From the NCBI GenBank assembly GCA_022843545.1, contig JALHNL010000004.1:1-64000 (forward strand): a stretch of DNA of 64,000 bases, read 5' to 3'. Source of the stretch: Phycisphaerales bacterium. GTDB taxonomy: Bacteria > Planctomycetota > Phycisphaerae > Phycisphaerales > UBA1924. Both the position numbers and the translations under genes were made by a program. Below the pieces are notes generated by a model. The model searched no databases and was not told the origin of the DNA. It saw nothing but the letters and a program-made list of their open reading frames with translations. Positions 49,398-57,975 of the stretch are shown here, piece after piece. Within the stretch, counting starts at the first letter, position 1; the number at the start of each line of letters is the position of its first letter.

Positions 49398-51152
49398 TTA
49401 CACCAACTGCAAGAGGGTCTGGGTCAGGTCGTTCACGACGGACAGGTACCGTGCGCCGGCCTGGTACTGGCGCTGGAAGTTGATCAGGTTGATCGACTCC
49501 TCATCGATCGACACGCCGCTGGCCGCCTCGCGCTGGGCCTCCAGCCCCTCGCGCACCAGCGTCGCGGCGTCCGCGTTCACCCTCGCCCCGCCCGCGCGGG
49601 TGGCCACGCTCTGCACCGCCGAGTCCCAGAAGCCGCCCAGGGTCTGCAGGCCCAGGTCGCTGAGCGTGGCGGAGCGCAGCCCCGTGATGGCCAGCGCGGT
49701 GCCGTTGTCCGAGGGGTTGCCGTTGATCGCGCTGCCCACCGCCAGCAGGCCGGGGCTGGATTCCAGTTCCGCCCGCACGCCGATGTCCGCGGCGTTCTTG
49801 CCCGTGAAGTACGTGTTCATCCCCAGCACCGCCAGCACACCGGAGGTGTCGCTCTCAAACGACATCGTGTAGCCCGGGGCCGCGTCGATCTTCAGCCGCC
49901 CGTCGCCGGTGATGGAGGCGGTGACGTTGGGCACCGAAGCGTTGATCGCGTCGCGGAGCGACTCCAGCGAGGTGTCGTTGGTGAAGCCGGGCTGCAGCGC
50001 GGCGTCCAGCCCGTCGGCGTCGATGGGGATGGTGACCAGTTCGCTCGCGCCCGTCTGGGTGTTCTTCACGCGGATGGAGACCTGCCCGCTCTGCACCTTG
50101 AAGGGCAGTTCCGCGAAGGTCTGGTTGGTCGGGTCGTTGAAGGCCAGCGCGTAGTCGGTGCTGCGGACGGGCGTGGCCCCGGTCACGCTCGTCAGCGGCG
50201 ACTGCGTCCCGCCCTGGCTGTGCAGACGGTTCACTTGGAAGATGAGCTGGCCGGCGAAGCGGTCCAGCGTGTCGAGCGTCGCGTCCACCGCCTCGCCTCG
50301 ATTGTTCAGCAGCGCGCCCACGCGCCCGGAGCGGATCGTGAGCTCCTCGGGGCGGACCGCGGTGGTCACCGCCAGGCGGATGTCGTCGCCGATCGCCTCG
50401 CTCTTGAGCTGCAGCCCGCGCGACTGGCCCGAGAGCACCACGGGCGTGGAGCCCACCAGCACGTCCACCGCGCCCGAGGGCTGCGGGATGGTCGTGATGT
50501 CCATGAACTTGGCGACCTCGGTGAGGAGCTGGTCGCGCCGGTCGCGCAGGGCGTTGGCCCCGCTGCTGCCCGAGCCCTGCCCGTTCTCCGCGCTGACGAT
50601 CTGCGCGTTGAGACCCGCCACCTGCGAGAGCAGGTCGTTGGCCCGGTTCACGCTCGTGGCGAGGTCCGAATCGATCTGCGTGCGCGTCTGCACGAGGTTC
50701 TGGCGCAGCGTCCGCAGCGAGCCCACCAGTTGCTTGCCCTGCTGCACCACCAGGGCCCGCGCGCCGGGCTCGCCCGGGGTGTTGGCCAGGCGCGACCAGG
50801 AGTCGAAGAACTTGCTGAGCTGGTTGTTGATCGACGAGTCCGACAGCGAGTTGACCAGTTGCTCCAGCCCGCCCATCAGGCTCTGATCGGTGGCCGCGTA
50901 GGCCTCGCCCGAGAGCCCGCCCATGATCCGCTGCTGCAGCGCCTCGTCCACCATCCGCCGGACCGAGGCCACCTCCACCCCGCGGCCCACGAAGTACCGC
51001 CCCCACTGCTGATCGGAGAGCGCGGCCAGGTCCACCACCTGGCGCGAGTATCCGGGCGTGGCCGCGTTGGCGATGTTGTTGCCCACGACCTGCGTCGCCA
51101 GGCTGCTGGCCGAGAGGGCGCTGCGTCCGACTTGGAGTGCCGACCAGAGCAT
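49398..51152 (-). CDS. flgK: Hook-associated protein FlgK
   Basis: 584 residues from the ATG at 51152, with GGAG seven bases upstream. N-terminal GRSALSASSLATQVVGNNIANAATPGYSRQVVD is the rod/hook signature. The middle matches FlgK (SSINNQLSKFFDSWSRLANTPGEPGARALVVQQGKQL, LRDRRDQLLTEVAKFMDI) and the C-terminal helix is INLINFQRQYQAGARYLSVVNDLTQTLLQL. It follows flgN by 21 bases and is followed by flgL after two. Confidence 0.95.
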   Translation of the reverse strand: MLWSALQVGRSALSASSLATQVVGNNIANAATPGYSRQVVDLAALSDQQWGRYFVGRGVEVASVRRMVDEALQQRIMGGLSGEAYAATDQSLMGGLEQLVNSLSDSSINNQLSKFFDSWSRLANTPGEPGARALVVQQGKQLVGSLRTLRQNLVQTRTQIDSDLATSVNRANDLLSQVAGLNAQIVSAENGQGSGSSGANALRDRRDQLLTEVAKFMDITTIPQPSGAVDVLVGSTPVVLSGQSRGLQLKSEAIGDDIRLAVTTAVRPEELTIRSGRVGALLNNRGEAVDATLDTLDRFAGQLIFQVNRLHSQGGTQSPLTSVTGATPVRSTDYALAFNDPTNQTFAELPFKVQSGQVSIRVKNTQTGASELVTIPIDADGLDAALQPGFTNDTSLESLRDAINASVPNVTASITGDGRLKIDAAPGYTMSFESDTSGVLAVLGMNTYFTGKNAADIGVRAELESSPGLLAVGSAINGNPSDNGTALAITGLRSATLSDLGLQTLGGFWDSAVQSVATRAGGARVNADAATLVREGLEAQREAASGVSIDEESINLINFQRQYQAGARYLSVVNDLTQTLLQLV

Positions 51153-51173
51153 GGACCAACTCCAGCAAGAGGA

Positions 51174-51671
51174 TTACGAACGCACGTCCAGACCGCTGAC
51201 CACCGCGCCGCTCGAGATCGCCAGCGCGGGCCGCCCCGGGCGGTCGTAGGTCCCCGCGTGCGACAGTTTGCGGGCCACCTGCTGCATCAGCCCCTGCATG
51301 TGCCCCATCAGCGACTCCGACGCCCGCGCGACCACGCGCTGCGCCTCCAGCACGCTCTGCAGCACCGCCTTCAGCCGCTCCGCCAGCGCCAGCACGCGCT
51401 CGCGCGGGCCGGGGGGCAGCCTCATGGCCAGGGCCGACAACGGCGTCTGCGCCGCCCGCGGGCCCAGCGCCGCCGCCACCAGCCGCGCACGCCGAGATTC
51501 CAGGTCGATGATCCGCCGGCCCAGCGTCTGCTGGTCCTCGATCGCCCGGCGCAGGGCGGGCAGGTCGGCGCGGCGCAGCGCGTCGGCGTGCCGGCGCGAG
51601 TGCGCGAGCATCTGCTCGTGGTGCGCCAGCAGGTCGGTCAGCAACGCTTCCAGTTCCTGAGCGGCGATCAC
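51174..51671 (-). CDS. flgN: FlgN-like flagellar chaperone
   Basis: 165 residues, all-helical, Arg- and Leu-rich. GTG start overlapping the previous stop (GTGA). The pattern (LEALLTDLLAHHEQMLAHSRRHADALRRADLPALRRAI, LESRRARLV) fits the FlgN family, which guards FlgK and FlgL before export. Its place directly before flgK is the standard one and is the main support; the primary sequence of FlgN is poorly conserved. Confidence 0.75.
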   Translation of the reverse strand: MIAAQELEALLTDLLAHHEQMLAHSRRHADALRRADLPALRRAIEDQQTLGRRIIDLESRRARLVAAALGPRAAQTPLSALAMRLPPGPRERVLALAERLKAVLQSVLEAQRVVARASESLMGHMQGLMQQVARKLSHAGTYDRPGRPALAISSGAVVSGLDVRS

Positions 51672-52066
51672 GCGGTCACCGCCTTCCCGCTCTTCTCGAT
51701 CAGCGTGCGCTCGATCCGGTCCACGATCGCCCAGTCCGCCCGCCGGACCATCGCCTGCGCCACCTGCGCGTCGGCCAGCGAGCCCATCATCTTCTCGCCC
51801 TGGCCCGGCCCGAAGGGCGCGGGCGTGCGGTTGGCGTCGCGCAGTTGCTTGAGGATCGGCTGCACCAGCGCCACCGCCACGAACTGCTGGGCCGCCTCGC
51901 GCGGGCTGGCTTTGTCGCCCGCGGCCTGCCCGCGCTGGGCGATGCCCAGCGCCGAGGCGAAGTCCTGCTGTCTCCCCTGCAACCGATCAAGCACGCCCGC
52001 GCTCTGGCGCAGACTCGCCCGCTCGATGCCACCGCTTCCCGAGATGTAGCCCAAGGCGTCGTTCAT
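51668..52066 (-). CDS. flgJ: Rod-binding protein (FlgJ N-terminal domain only)
   Basis: 132 residues with the FlgJ-type rod-binding helix pair: SPREAAQQFVAVALVQPILKQLRD, GPGQGEKMMGSLADAQVAQAMVRR. The C-terminal muramidase of enteric FlgJ is absent, as in many phyla, so another enzyme must open the peptidoglycan. It starts 3 bases after the flgI stop and overlaps flgN. Confidence 0.8.
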   Translation of the reverse strand: MNDALGYISGSGGIERASLRQSAGVLDRLQGRQQDFASALGIAQRGQAAGDKASPREAAQQFVAVALVQPILKQLRDANRTPAPFGPGQGEKMMGSLADAQVAQAMVRRADWAIVDRIERTLIEKSGKAVTA

Positions 52067-52069
52067 GCG

Positions 52070-53260
52070 TCACTCCACCACGAGTTCGGCGTGCAGCCTT
52101 CCGGTGCGATGGATCTCGTACAGGATGTTGATCTGGTCCTGGATGGGCACGTCAAGCTGGCGGAACGCCTGGATCAGGTCCTGAATCCGGGCCCGCTCGC
52201 TCGCTCGCGACGTCGTCTGCACCGCCGTCCACTTGTCCACCTGCGTCACCGGCGTGGCCGGGCTGGGCGTGGGCGGCGGGTTCACGGTGGTGATCACCAG
52301 GTCGCGGTGCGCGATCGCCACCGCCGAGAGTTCAACGTTGCCCGTCACGATGATCGACCCCGTCCGCGAGTTCACCACCACCTGCGCGGGCAGCCGCAGC
52401 AGGCTGGGTGAGAACGTCGCCGACATCACCTTGGCGATGAACTTGGTGGGCGAACCCCTCTCCGCCGGCGGGATCGTGACCCGCACCAGCGTGTCGTCCA
52501 TCGCGCGGGCCAGTTCCGCGTACGCCCCGCCCGAGTCGCCCTGCGCCAGTTGCTCCGCTTCGTCGGGCACGGGCATCAGCGCGTTGATCGTGTCCGCCAA
52601 CTGGTCCGCCACCGTGTGATGGCGGAAGGGCTTCTTGAGCACCAGATCAAAGCGATCCGAGATCGTCGGCATGGTGATGGGCGTGATGATCCGCGCGCCC
52701 GACCGGACGACCCCCGCCGTGGTGATCGAGTTGTCCTCGAGTTCGATCGGCCCTGAGGCCATCGCGTACACGCCCTGACCGGGCAAGGGGCCCTGCAGGG
52801 GCGACAGGAACAGCCGCCCGCCAGCCAGAGAGGTGGCGGTGTGCGACACCGTCACATGCACGTCCAGTTCGTCGTTGGGCCGCGCCCCGCTGGCGGGCAC
52901 CGTCACTTCGATGAAGACCAGCGCCGCCGCCTTGGACTTGGCCAGTTCCTTCAGGTCGGGCAGGGGGTTGCCGTTGGCTTCGTAGATCTTGGCCAGCGGG
53001 CGGGCCAGGGCCAGCTCGGCCCCCGAGTCGCCCGTGCCCTTCAGACCGGTCACGATCCCCACGCCCCGCAAGACCGACTTGCCCCGCCCCTCGATCGACG
53101 CGATCTCGGCCACGCTGATCACGTCGCCCGCGGAGGTCATGGACTCTTCACCCGCGGGCGCCGGCTGACCCGGGCCTCCGCCCAAGCCCCCGACCTGGCC
53201 CGCGCAGACTCCGCAGGCGCACAGCGCAAACAATGCGGCCAAACCTGCGCGATGGAGCAT
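52070..53260 (-). CDS. flgI: Flagellar P-ring protein FlgI
   Basis: 396 residues. I prefer the ATG at 53260 (MLHRAGLAALFALCACG), with AAGG eight bases upstream, over that at 53275, because a sigma54-like site would place the transcript start at about 53275. A signal peptide follows. Family motifs: IASIEGRGKSVLRGVGIVTGLKGTGDSG, VTVPASGARPNDELDVHVTV, ALVFIEV, and the C-terminal IQDLIQAFRQLDVPIQDQINILYEIHRTGRLHAELVVE-type end. P-ring implies a peptidoglycan layer to be crossed. First gene of the flagellar series. Confidence 0.93.
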   Translation of the reverse strand: MLHRAGLAALFALCACGVCAGQVGGLGGGPGQPAPAGEESMTSAGDVISVAEIASIEGRGKSVLRGVGIVTGLKGTGDSGAELALARPLAKIYEANGNPLPDLKELAKSKAAALVFIEVTVPASGARPNDELDVHVTVSHTATSLAGGRLFLSPLQGPLPGQGVYAMASGPIELEDNSITTAGVVRSGARIITPITMPTISDRFDLVLKKPFRHHTVADQLADTINALMPVPDEAEQLAQGDSGGAYAELARAMDDTLVRVTIPPAERGSPTKFIAKVMSATFSPSLLRLPAQVVVNSRTGSIIVTGNVELSAVAIAHRDLVITTVNPPPTPSPATPVTQVDKWTAVQTTSRASERARIQDLIQAFRQLDVPIQDQINILYEIHRTGRLHAELVVE

Positions 53261-53286
53261 CCTGCTCGCCTTCATGCGAGGGCAAG

Positions 53287-53302
53287 AGCGAAGGACGTGC
53301 CA
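53287..53302 (-). promoter_or_regulatory. Possible sigma54 promoter for the flgI series
   Basis: Minus strand TGGCACGTCCTTCGCT: one mismatch to TGGCACG-N4-TTGCW and exact GG-N10-GC spacing. The start would fall at about 53275. It lies in the short spacer after the zinc-ribbon gene. Confidence 0.5.
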
Positions 53303-53308
53303 GCCCGT

Positions 53309-53797
53309 TCACCCCGGGGTTGACCCGCACTCGGGGCACCTCGTCCCGGCGGGCAGCCCCTTGAGGCTGTACCCGCACCGCACGCACCCGGACCGCAGAG
53401 CCCGCCGGCGCGCCGCAGCCCCCCAGACCCACAGCGTGCATCCACCCAGAAAGAGCAGAGGCGCCAGCGGCCAAAGCGAGAACTTCGCTTTGGCACCCCA
53501 CGTGACGCCCGTGCTTCCCCACGCCCACCACGTCCACTGCGCCCCCGGCTGCTGAGGCCGCAGGGTCCACGCGGGCGGGTCGCGGTAGTCCTGTTCGCCC
53601 GCCCCCGCCCAGTGAAGGTAAAGCGTGCCGTCGCCGATGTCGGCCAGCCAGCGCGAAGAGCGATACCCGCCCCACCACCAGATGCTCAGCACCATCACCC
53701 CGCCCCAGACCACACCGAACACGAGGAGGGCGAGGCCAAGCCTTCGCCTCCACTGGCCGCGAATGCGCGCTCGGATTGGCGAAGTCGCCCCGGTCAA
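53309..53797 (-). CDS. Membrane protein with C-terminal zinc ribbon
   Basis: 162 residues from a TTG at 53797 that overlaps the upstream stop (TTGA), so translation is coupled to the gene at 53794. TM1 is about 20-40 (LGLALLVFGVVWGGVMVLSIWW), TM2 about 108-130 (WPLAPLLFLGGCTLWVWGAA), and then the ribbon CVRCGYSLKGL and CPECG. Trp-rich loop between the TMs (WTWWAWGSTGVTWG). Smallest of the six ribbon proteins here; same layout as those at 411 and 37898. Confidence 0.75.
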   Translation of the reverse strand: MTGATSPIRARIRGQWRRRLGLALLVFGVVWGGVMVLSIWWWGGYRSSRWLADIGDGTLYLHWAGAGEQDYRDPPAWTLRPQQPGAQWTWWAWGSTGVTWGAKAKFSLWPLAPLLFLGGCTLWVWGAAARRRALRSGCVRCGYSLKGLPAGTRCPECGSTPG

Positions 53798-55050
53798 TCC
53801 GATTCCCCCGGGTCATACCCCATCTCGCGCACATACCCCTTCACCCACACCGCCGGCACGATCCGCCGGACATGCGTCACGGTGTTGTTCTCACCCACCA
53901 CCACCCGCAGGGTCTCGGGTGCGCCGGGGATGTCCAGGTCGTAATCCAGGGCGTGCCGCTGCAGAACGTGGCAGTACACCTGGGCATCGGGTCCGCCGAC
54001 CAATTCGTTCAGGCGTTCGATCGTGATGCCTTCAACCACTCGCGCCGCGTTCGCCACACGCTGGGCGAAGGTGACTGTGCTGGGCAGCGGATTCTGGTGG
54101 TCGGGGACCCGCCCATATTCGGCCTTCAACCAGCGCTTCAGCTCAAGCACAGGGCCGCGCCGCGGGACCTCACCCAGCCGCCGCAGAGCGAGGTGCACGC
54201 CCGAGCGATACTGATCCCAGTCTCCCTTGCCACGCTCCATCTGTCTGAGCAGCGGGATCGAGCCCGCCAGCCGCTGGCAGCCGGCGATGTGAACCGCGGC
54301 CGCAAGGCGAGATCGCCCCGCCCAATCACTGGGAGAAGGGGGCCGCTTCACCGACCGCTGCAGCATGTCCATCGCCCACGCCGCCTCGGCGCGGACGGCC
54401 TGTTCCTGAAGCCGAGGGCTATCAGCCAGCGTGCCGGTCCGCGCGTCGATCAAGAACCGCCGCTGCCACATCGTCCTCACCAGGAAGTAGGCACGCGGCT
54501 CGCCCGCGTCGTCGGTCGCCTCGATGAACGCCCACGCCGAGTAGTAATCCCACATCGGGCCCGCCGTGGTCTCCGACACCCAGCGTTCACGCTCCTCCGG
54601 CGAGAACGAGCCCAGAATCGGCGAGGAGCCCAGCGTCCGGCCCTGGGTATCGAGCATCACCACCTGGTCGTCCGCGGTGCGGATCGCGACTTGCCCGCTG
54701 TTGTGGACGAACGCTCCGATCGGCGAGCCCTCCGTCGTCCACTCGTCAGGCATCCCCTTCGACCGCGCCTTGGGCTGCTCGCGCTTCCAGATCACCGCGT
54801 TCGTATCCGCTTGGTACAACGTGTAAACAAAGTTGCTCGCGAACGCCCGCCTCATCGGCCCCGCGCTGTTGTCCGGGCTCTTCGCCTCCAGCCGCAAACG
54901 ACCGTCGGGCGAGAAAGCGGTGATGTCCGAGTAGTACCGGTCGGTTGCCCAGGCCCGCAGGGGCACAAACGCCGCCAGCAGAAGTACCACAACCAGCAGC
55001 CATCCCAGCAGCACGCCGCGCCGATCCGAATCGCCGCCATGTGAGCTCAT
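53794..55050 (-). CDS. Membrane-anchored protein of unknown function
   Basis: 418 residues. One N-terminal TM (residues 13-32, VLLGWLLVVVLLLAAFVPL) and a large extracytoplasmic part. The first half is strand-rich with a beta-propeller-like repeat (TAFSPDGRLRLEAKSPD, VVMLDTQGRTLG); the second is helical (AVHIAGCQRLAGSIPLLRQMERG, GVHLALRRLGEVP), as in HEAT-like arrays. No enzyme motif. Coupled to the downstream zinc-ribbon gene. Confidence 0.6.
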   Translation of the reverse strand: MSSHGGDSDRRGVLLGWLLVVVLLLAAFVPLRAWATDRYYSDITAFSPDGRLRLEAKSPDNSAGPMRRAFASNFVYTLYQADTNAVIWKREQPKARSKGMPDEWTTEGSPIGAFVHNSGQVAIRTADDQVVMLDTQGRTLGSSPILGSFSPEERERWVSETTAGPMWDYYSAWAFIEATDDAGEPRAYFLVRTMWQRRFLIDARTGTLADSPRLQEQAVRAEAAWAMDMLQRSVKRPPSPSDWAGRSRLAAAVHIAGCQRLAGSIPLLRQMERGKGDWDQYRSGVHLALRRLGEVPRRGPVLELKRWLKAEYGRVPDHQNPLPSTVTFAQRVANAARVVEGITIERLNELVGGPDAQVYCHVLQRHALDYDLDIPGAPETLRVVVGENNTVTHVRRIVPAVWVKGYVREMGYDPGESD

Positions 55051-55129
55051 TTCGCCAGTCTACCCAAAGCCTCCACCCAGGCCTTCATGGGTCGGCCAAC
55101 ACCCACTCACCACCCGGCTAGGCTCCGCC

Positions 55130-55759
55130 ATGATCCGGCCGTTCGCGTGGGCTTTAATGATCCTGGGTGCGCTCGGAACCGCCGGCTACGCCATCGTCGC
55201 CTACACCGGCTGGCCCGCCGGCGCAACAGTGCACCCCGAGATGCGACGGGTCTACGCCATCTATCCCTACCTCATCTACCCGCACGTATTCGGCTCCGCC
55301 ATCGCCCTCGCCGTGGGGCCCCTTCAACTCTCCACCCGCTTCCGCCGGCGGTGGCCCAAGGCCCATCGCGTCCTGGGGCGCGTGTATCTGGGCGCAGGCG
55401 TTCTGGTCGGCGGAGTCGCCGGACTCGTCCTGGCCTTCCACTCCTTTGGCGGCTGGATCGCCCACCTGGGCTTCGCCGTCCTGGCAGTCCTATGGCTGCT
55501 CTCCGGTGCCCTGGCTCTCCGCTTCGCCCTTCAGCGACGCTTTGACCTCCACCGTCGCTGGATGATCCTGAACTTCAGCCTCACCCTCGCCGCCGTCACC
55601 CTCCGCATCCAGTTGGGCCTGGCCGCCGCCGCCGGCTGGCCTTTCGAGGCCTTCTACCCCTGGCTCGCCTGGACCTCGTGGGTGCCCAATCTGCTCCTGG
55701 CCTGGGTGTTCACCCGCCCCCGGGCCACCGGCCCGCCCGGTCCACCGCCCTCCCGATAA
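55130..55759 (+). CDS. DUF2306 membrane protein
   Basis: 209 residues with about six TM segments. The DUF2306 features are visible: YPHVFGSAIALAVGPLQLS, then RRRWPKAHRVLGRVYLGAG, and later LHRRWMILNFSLTLAAVTLRI with the conserved His-Arg. Function unknown; the conserved histidines could bind haem or metal. It is followed by the acyl-CoA dehydrogenase on the same strand after about 100 bases. Confidence 0.75.
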   Translation: MIRPFAWALMILGALGTAGYAIVAYTGWPAGATVHPEMRRVYAIYPYLIYPHVFGSAIALAVGPLQLSTRFRRRWPKAHRVLGRVYLGAGVLVGGVAGLVLAFHSFGGWIAHLGFAVLAVLWLLSGALALRFALQRRFDLHRRWMILNFSLTLAAVTLRIQLGLAAAAGWPFEAFYPWLAWTSWVPNLLLAWVFTRPRATGPPGPPPSR

Positions 55760-55857
55760 CGGGCAATAATGCCTCAGACCCTGTTTCCCACGTCGGATCA
55801 CCCGCCGTGTCCGAAGTGTCATCTACACACCTTAAGGGTGTACGAGGAGCCCGCACC

Positions 55858-57855
55858 ATGGCCGATCTCAAGAACCTCAAGGGCATCAGCGCCGCCGACC
55901 GCAAGCTCATCGAGGAGGCCGAGGAATGGCTGGGTGCCGAGCCGACGAAGATGGGCCCGGTGAAGAACCTGTTCTGGGGCAACGTGAAGGAAGACTTCTA
56001 CTTCCCCTACCCCGTTCAGGACCCGCGCGAGCAGGCCGAGTGCGACCAGTTGCTCGCCAAGCTTGAGGACTACCTCAAGAACGAGCACCCCGCGGTGCAG
56101 ATCGACCAGGAGCAGGAGATCCCCCGCCCCGTCATCGACCGCCTCTTCGGGCTGGGCGTGCTGGGCATGACCATCCCCAAGGAGTTCGGCGGTCTGGGGA
56201 TGGGCATCACGTCCTACAACCGCGTGCTTGAACTCATCGGCAAGTACGACGGCTCCACCGCCGTGCTCGTCTCGGCCCACCAGTCGATCGGCTGCAAGGC
56301 CGTCATGCTGTACGGCAACACGGAGCAGAAGGCCAAGTGGCTGCCCCACCTGGCGAAGGACTGGGTCAGCGCGTTCTGCCTCAGCGAGCCCAACGTGGGG
56401 TGCGACGCGGGCGGGTGCGAGACCTACTTCGAGCGCGACGGCGACGACTACGTGGTCTACGGCGAGAAGAAGTGGGCCACGTCGGGCGCGATCAGCGGGC
56501 TGTTCACGGTCATGGCGCGCGAGAAGCGGGCCGACGGCAAGGGCAAGATCAGCGCCCTGGTCATGCACCCGTGGATGAACGGCGTCGAGATCTACCAGAA
56601 GAACCGCAGCAAGTGCGGCATCCGCGGCACGTGGCAGGCCCGCATCCGCTTCCACGGCGTGCGCGTGCCCAAGGCCCACCTGCTGGGGCAGGAAGGGCGC
56701 GGTCTGCAGATCGCGCTCTCGTGCCTGAACTACGGCCGCTGCACGCTCAGCGCGGGCATGCTGGGCGGGGCCCGGCGCGCCACCGAGCAGGCCACCAAGT
56801 GGGCCCAAACGCGCTTCCAGTTCCAGGCGCCCCTGGCGAAGAACGAGCTCGTCCGCCACCGCATCGCCCGCATGGCCGCGTATACGTACGCGATGGACGC
56901 GGTGCTCTACATGACCACCGGCATGCTCGACCGCAAGGACGAGGACATCCAGGTCGAGACCGCGCTGTGCAAGGTCTTCTGCTCCGAGTGGGGCTGGCGC
57001 GCCGTCAACGACGCGCTGCAGATCATGGGCGGCGAGTCCTACATGACCGAGAACGAGATCGAGCGCATCTTCCGCGACTCGCGCATCAACCTCATCGTCG
57101 AGGGCGCCAACGAGGTCATGCAGTCGTACATCTTCGGCTACGGCGGCAAGCAGCTGGCCGAGCGCCTCCTGGGCATCAAGCAGGCCCTCATGCGCGACGA
57201 GGACGAGGGCTTCGGGTCGTTCGTCGGCAAGGCCCTCAAGAACTCGCTGCGCCCCAAGATCATGTCCGCCGCCATCCCCACCGGCACCGAGGTCTTCCTG
57301 GGCATCCGGCGCAAGGCCACCCGCCTCACCCGCGCCCTGCCCGAGCTGGCGACCTACGGCGAGCGGCTCTCGCGTCTGGCCACCGAGATGACGTACCAGT
57401 TCAAGGCGATGAGCAAGAAGTGGGACGCGAAGATCCTGGAGCGCCAGTTGATCCAGGCCCGCCTGGCCGACGTGGCGATCATCCTCCATGCCTGGGCCTG
57501 CACGCTCGCCAAGCTCGACGCCGACATGCGGTCGCACGCGGGCAACGGCGCGGGCGACGCGGAGTTCCAGCGCGACAAGGCCGCCGCGATCCACTTCTTC
57601 GACCTCGCCGAGGTGGAGATCGGGCAGCGGATCCGCGAGTTGTACGTCAACGCGGACGAGACGATGCTCTCCGCCGCCGACGCCGCGCTGGCCTACAGCG
57701 CGTCGCAGAGCGCCGAGAACTTCATCATCCCCGAGAAGACCCCCACCGACCTGCGCGGCAAGGGCCGCAAGCCCACCCAGGTGGGCATCAAGCAGTTCCC
57801 CGGCACGGCCTGGCAGGGCGCGCCGCTGGACAGCGACGTGGGCGCGGCGCGGTAA
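55858..57855 (+). CDS. Acyl-CoA dehydrogenase (long-chain type)
   Basis: 665 residues from the ATG at 55858, with GAGGAG eight bases upstream. FAD-dependent alpha,beta-oxidation of acyl-CoA. The fold is clear: LGMTIPKEFGGLGMG, AFCLSEPNVGCDAGG, KKWATSGA, GIRGTWQARIRFHGVRVPKAHLLG, QIMGGESYMTENEIERIFRDSRINLIVEGANEVM, with the catalytic Glu in VEGANE. It is longer than the usual 380-residue form, with an extended C-terminal helical domain (about 440-640) as in VLCAD/FadE-type enzymes. The electron acceptor and the rest of beta-oxidation are not in the window. Confidence 0.92.
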   Translation: MADLKNLKGISAADRKLIEEAEEWLGAEPTKMGPVKNLFWGNVKEDFYFPYPVQDPREQAECDQLLAKLEDYLKNEHPAVQIDQEQEIPRPVIDRLFGLGVLGMTIPKEFGGLGMGITSYNRVLELIGKYDGSTAVLVSAHQSIGCKAVMLYGNTEQKAKWLPHLAKDWVSAFCLSEPNVGCDAGGCETYFERDGDDYVVYGEKKWATSGAISGLFTVMAREKRADGKGKISALVMHPWMNGVEIYQKNRSKCGIRGTWQARIRFHGVRVPKAHLLGQEGRGLQIALSCLNYGRCTLSAGMLGGARRATEQATKWAQTRFQFQAPLAKNELVRHRIARMAAYTYAMDAVLYMTTGMLDRKDEDIQVETALCKVFCSEWGWRAVNDALQIMGGESYMTENEIERIFRDSRINLIVEGANEVMQSYIFGYGGKQLAERLLGIKQALMRDEDEGFGSFVGKALKNSLRPKIMSAAIPTGTEVFLGIRRKATRLTRALPELATYGERLSRLATEMTYQFKAMSKKWDAKILERQLIQARLADVAIILHAWACTLAKLDADMRSHAGNGAGDAEFQRDKAAAIHFFDLAEVEIGQRIRELYVNADETMLSAADAALAYSASQSAENFIIPEKTPTDLRGKGRKPTQVGIKQFPGTAWQGAPLDSDVGAAR

Positions 57856-57912
57856 AGGCCAGCCTCACCAGAACGACCGTGGCGGGCACGGCGCAGGTTC
57901 ACTCTGTGGTGG

Positions 57913-57931
57913 CACAGACGTCGCGTCTGTG
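57913..57931. repeat. Short palindrome (CACAGACG arms)
   Basis: CACAGACG, TCG, CGTCTGTG: 8-base arms, 3-base loop, in the convergent spacer between the acyl-CoA dehydrogenase and the AI-2E permease. Confidence 0.6.
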
Positions 57932-57956
57932 TCAGCATGCCGCCCACATTCTGAAG

Positions 57957-57974
57957 CCGCCAGCACGCTGGCGG
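57957..57974. repeat. Short palindrome (CCGCCAG arms)
   Basis: CCGCCAG, CACG, CTGGCGG: 7-base arms, 4-base loop, 25 bases after the previous one and ending two bases before the AI-2E permease stop. The core is like that at 1064. Confidence 0.6.
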
Positions 57975-57975
57975 G

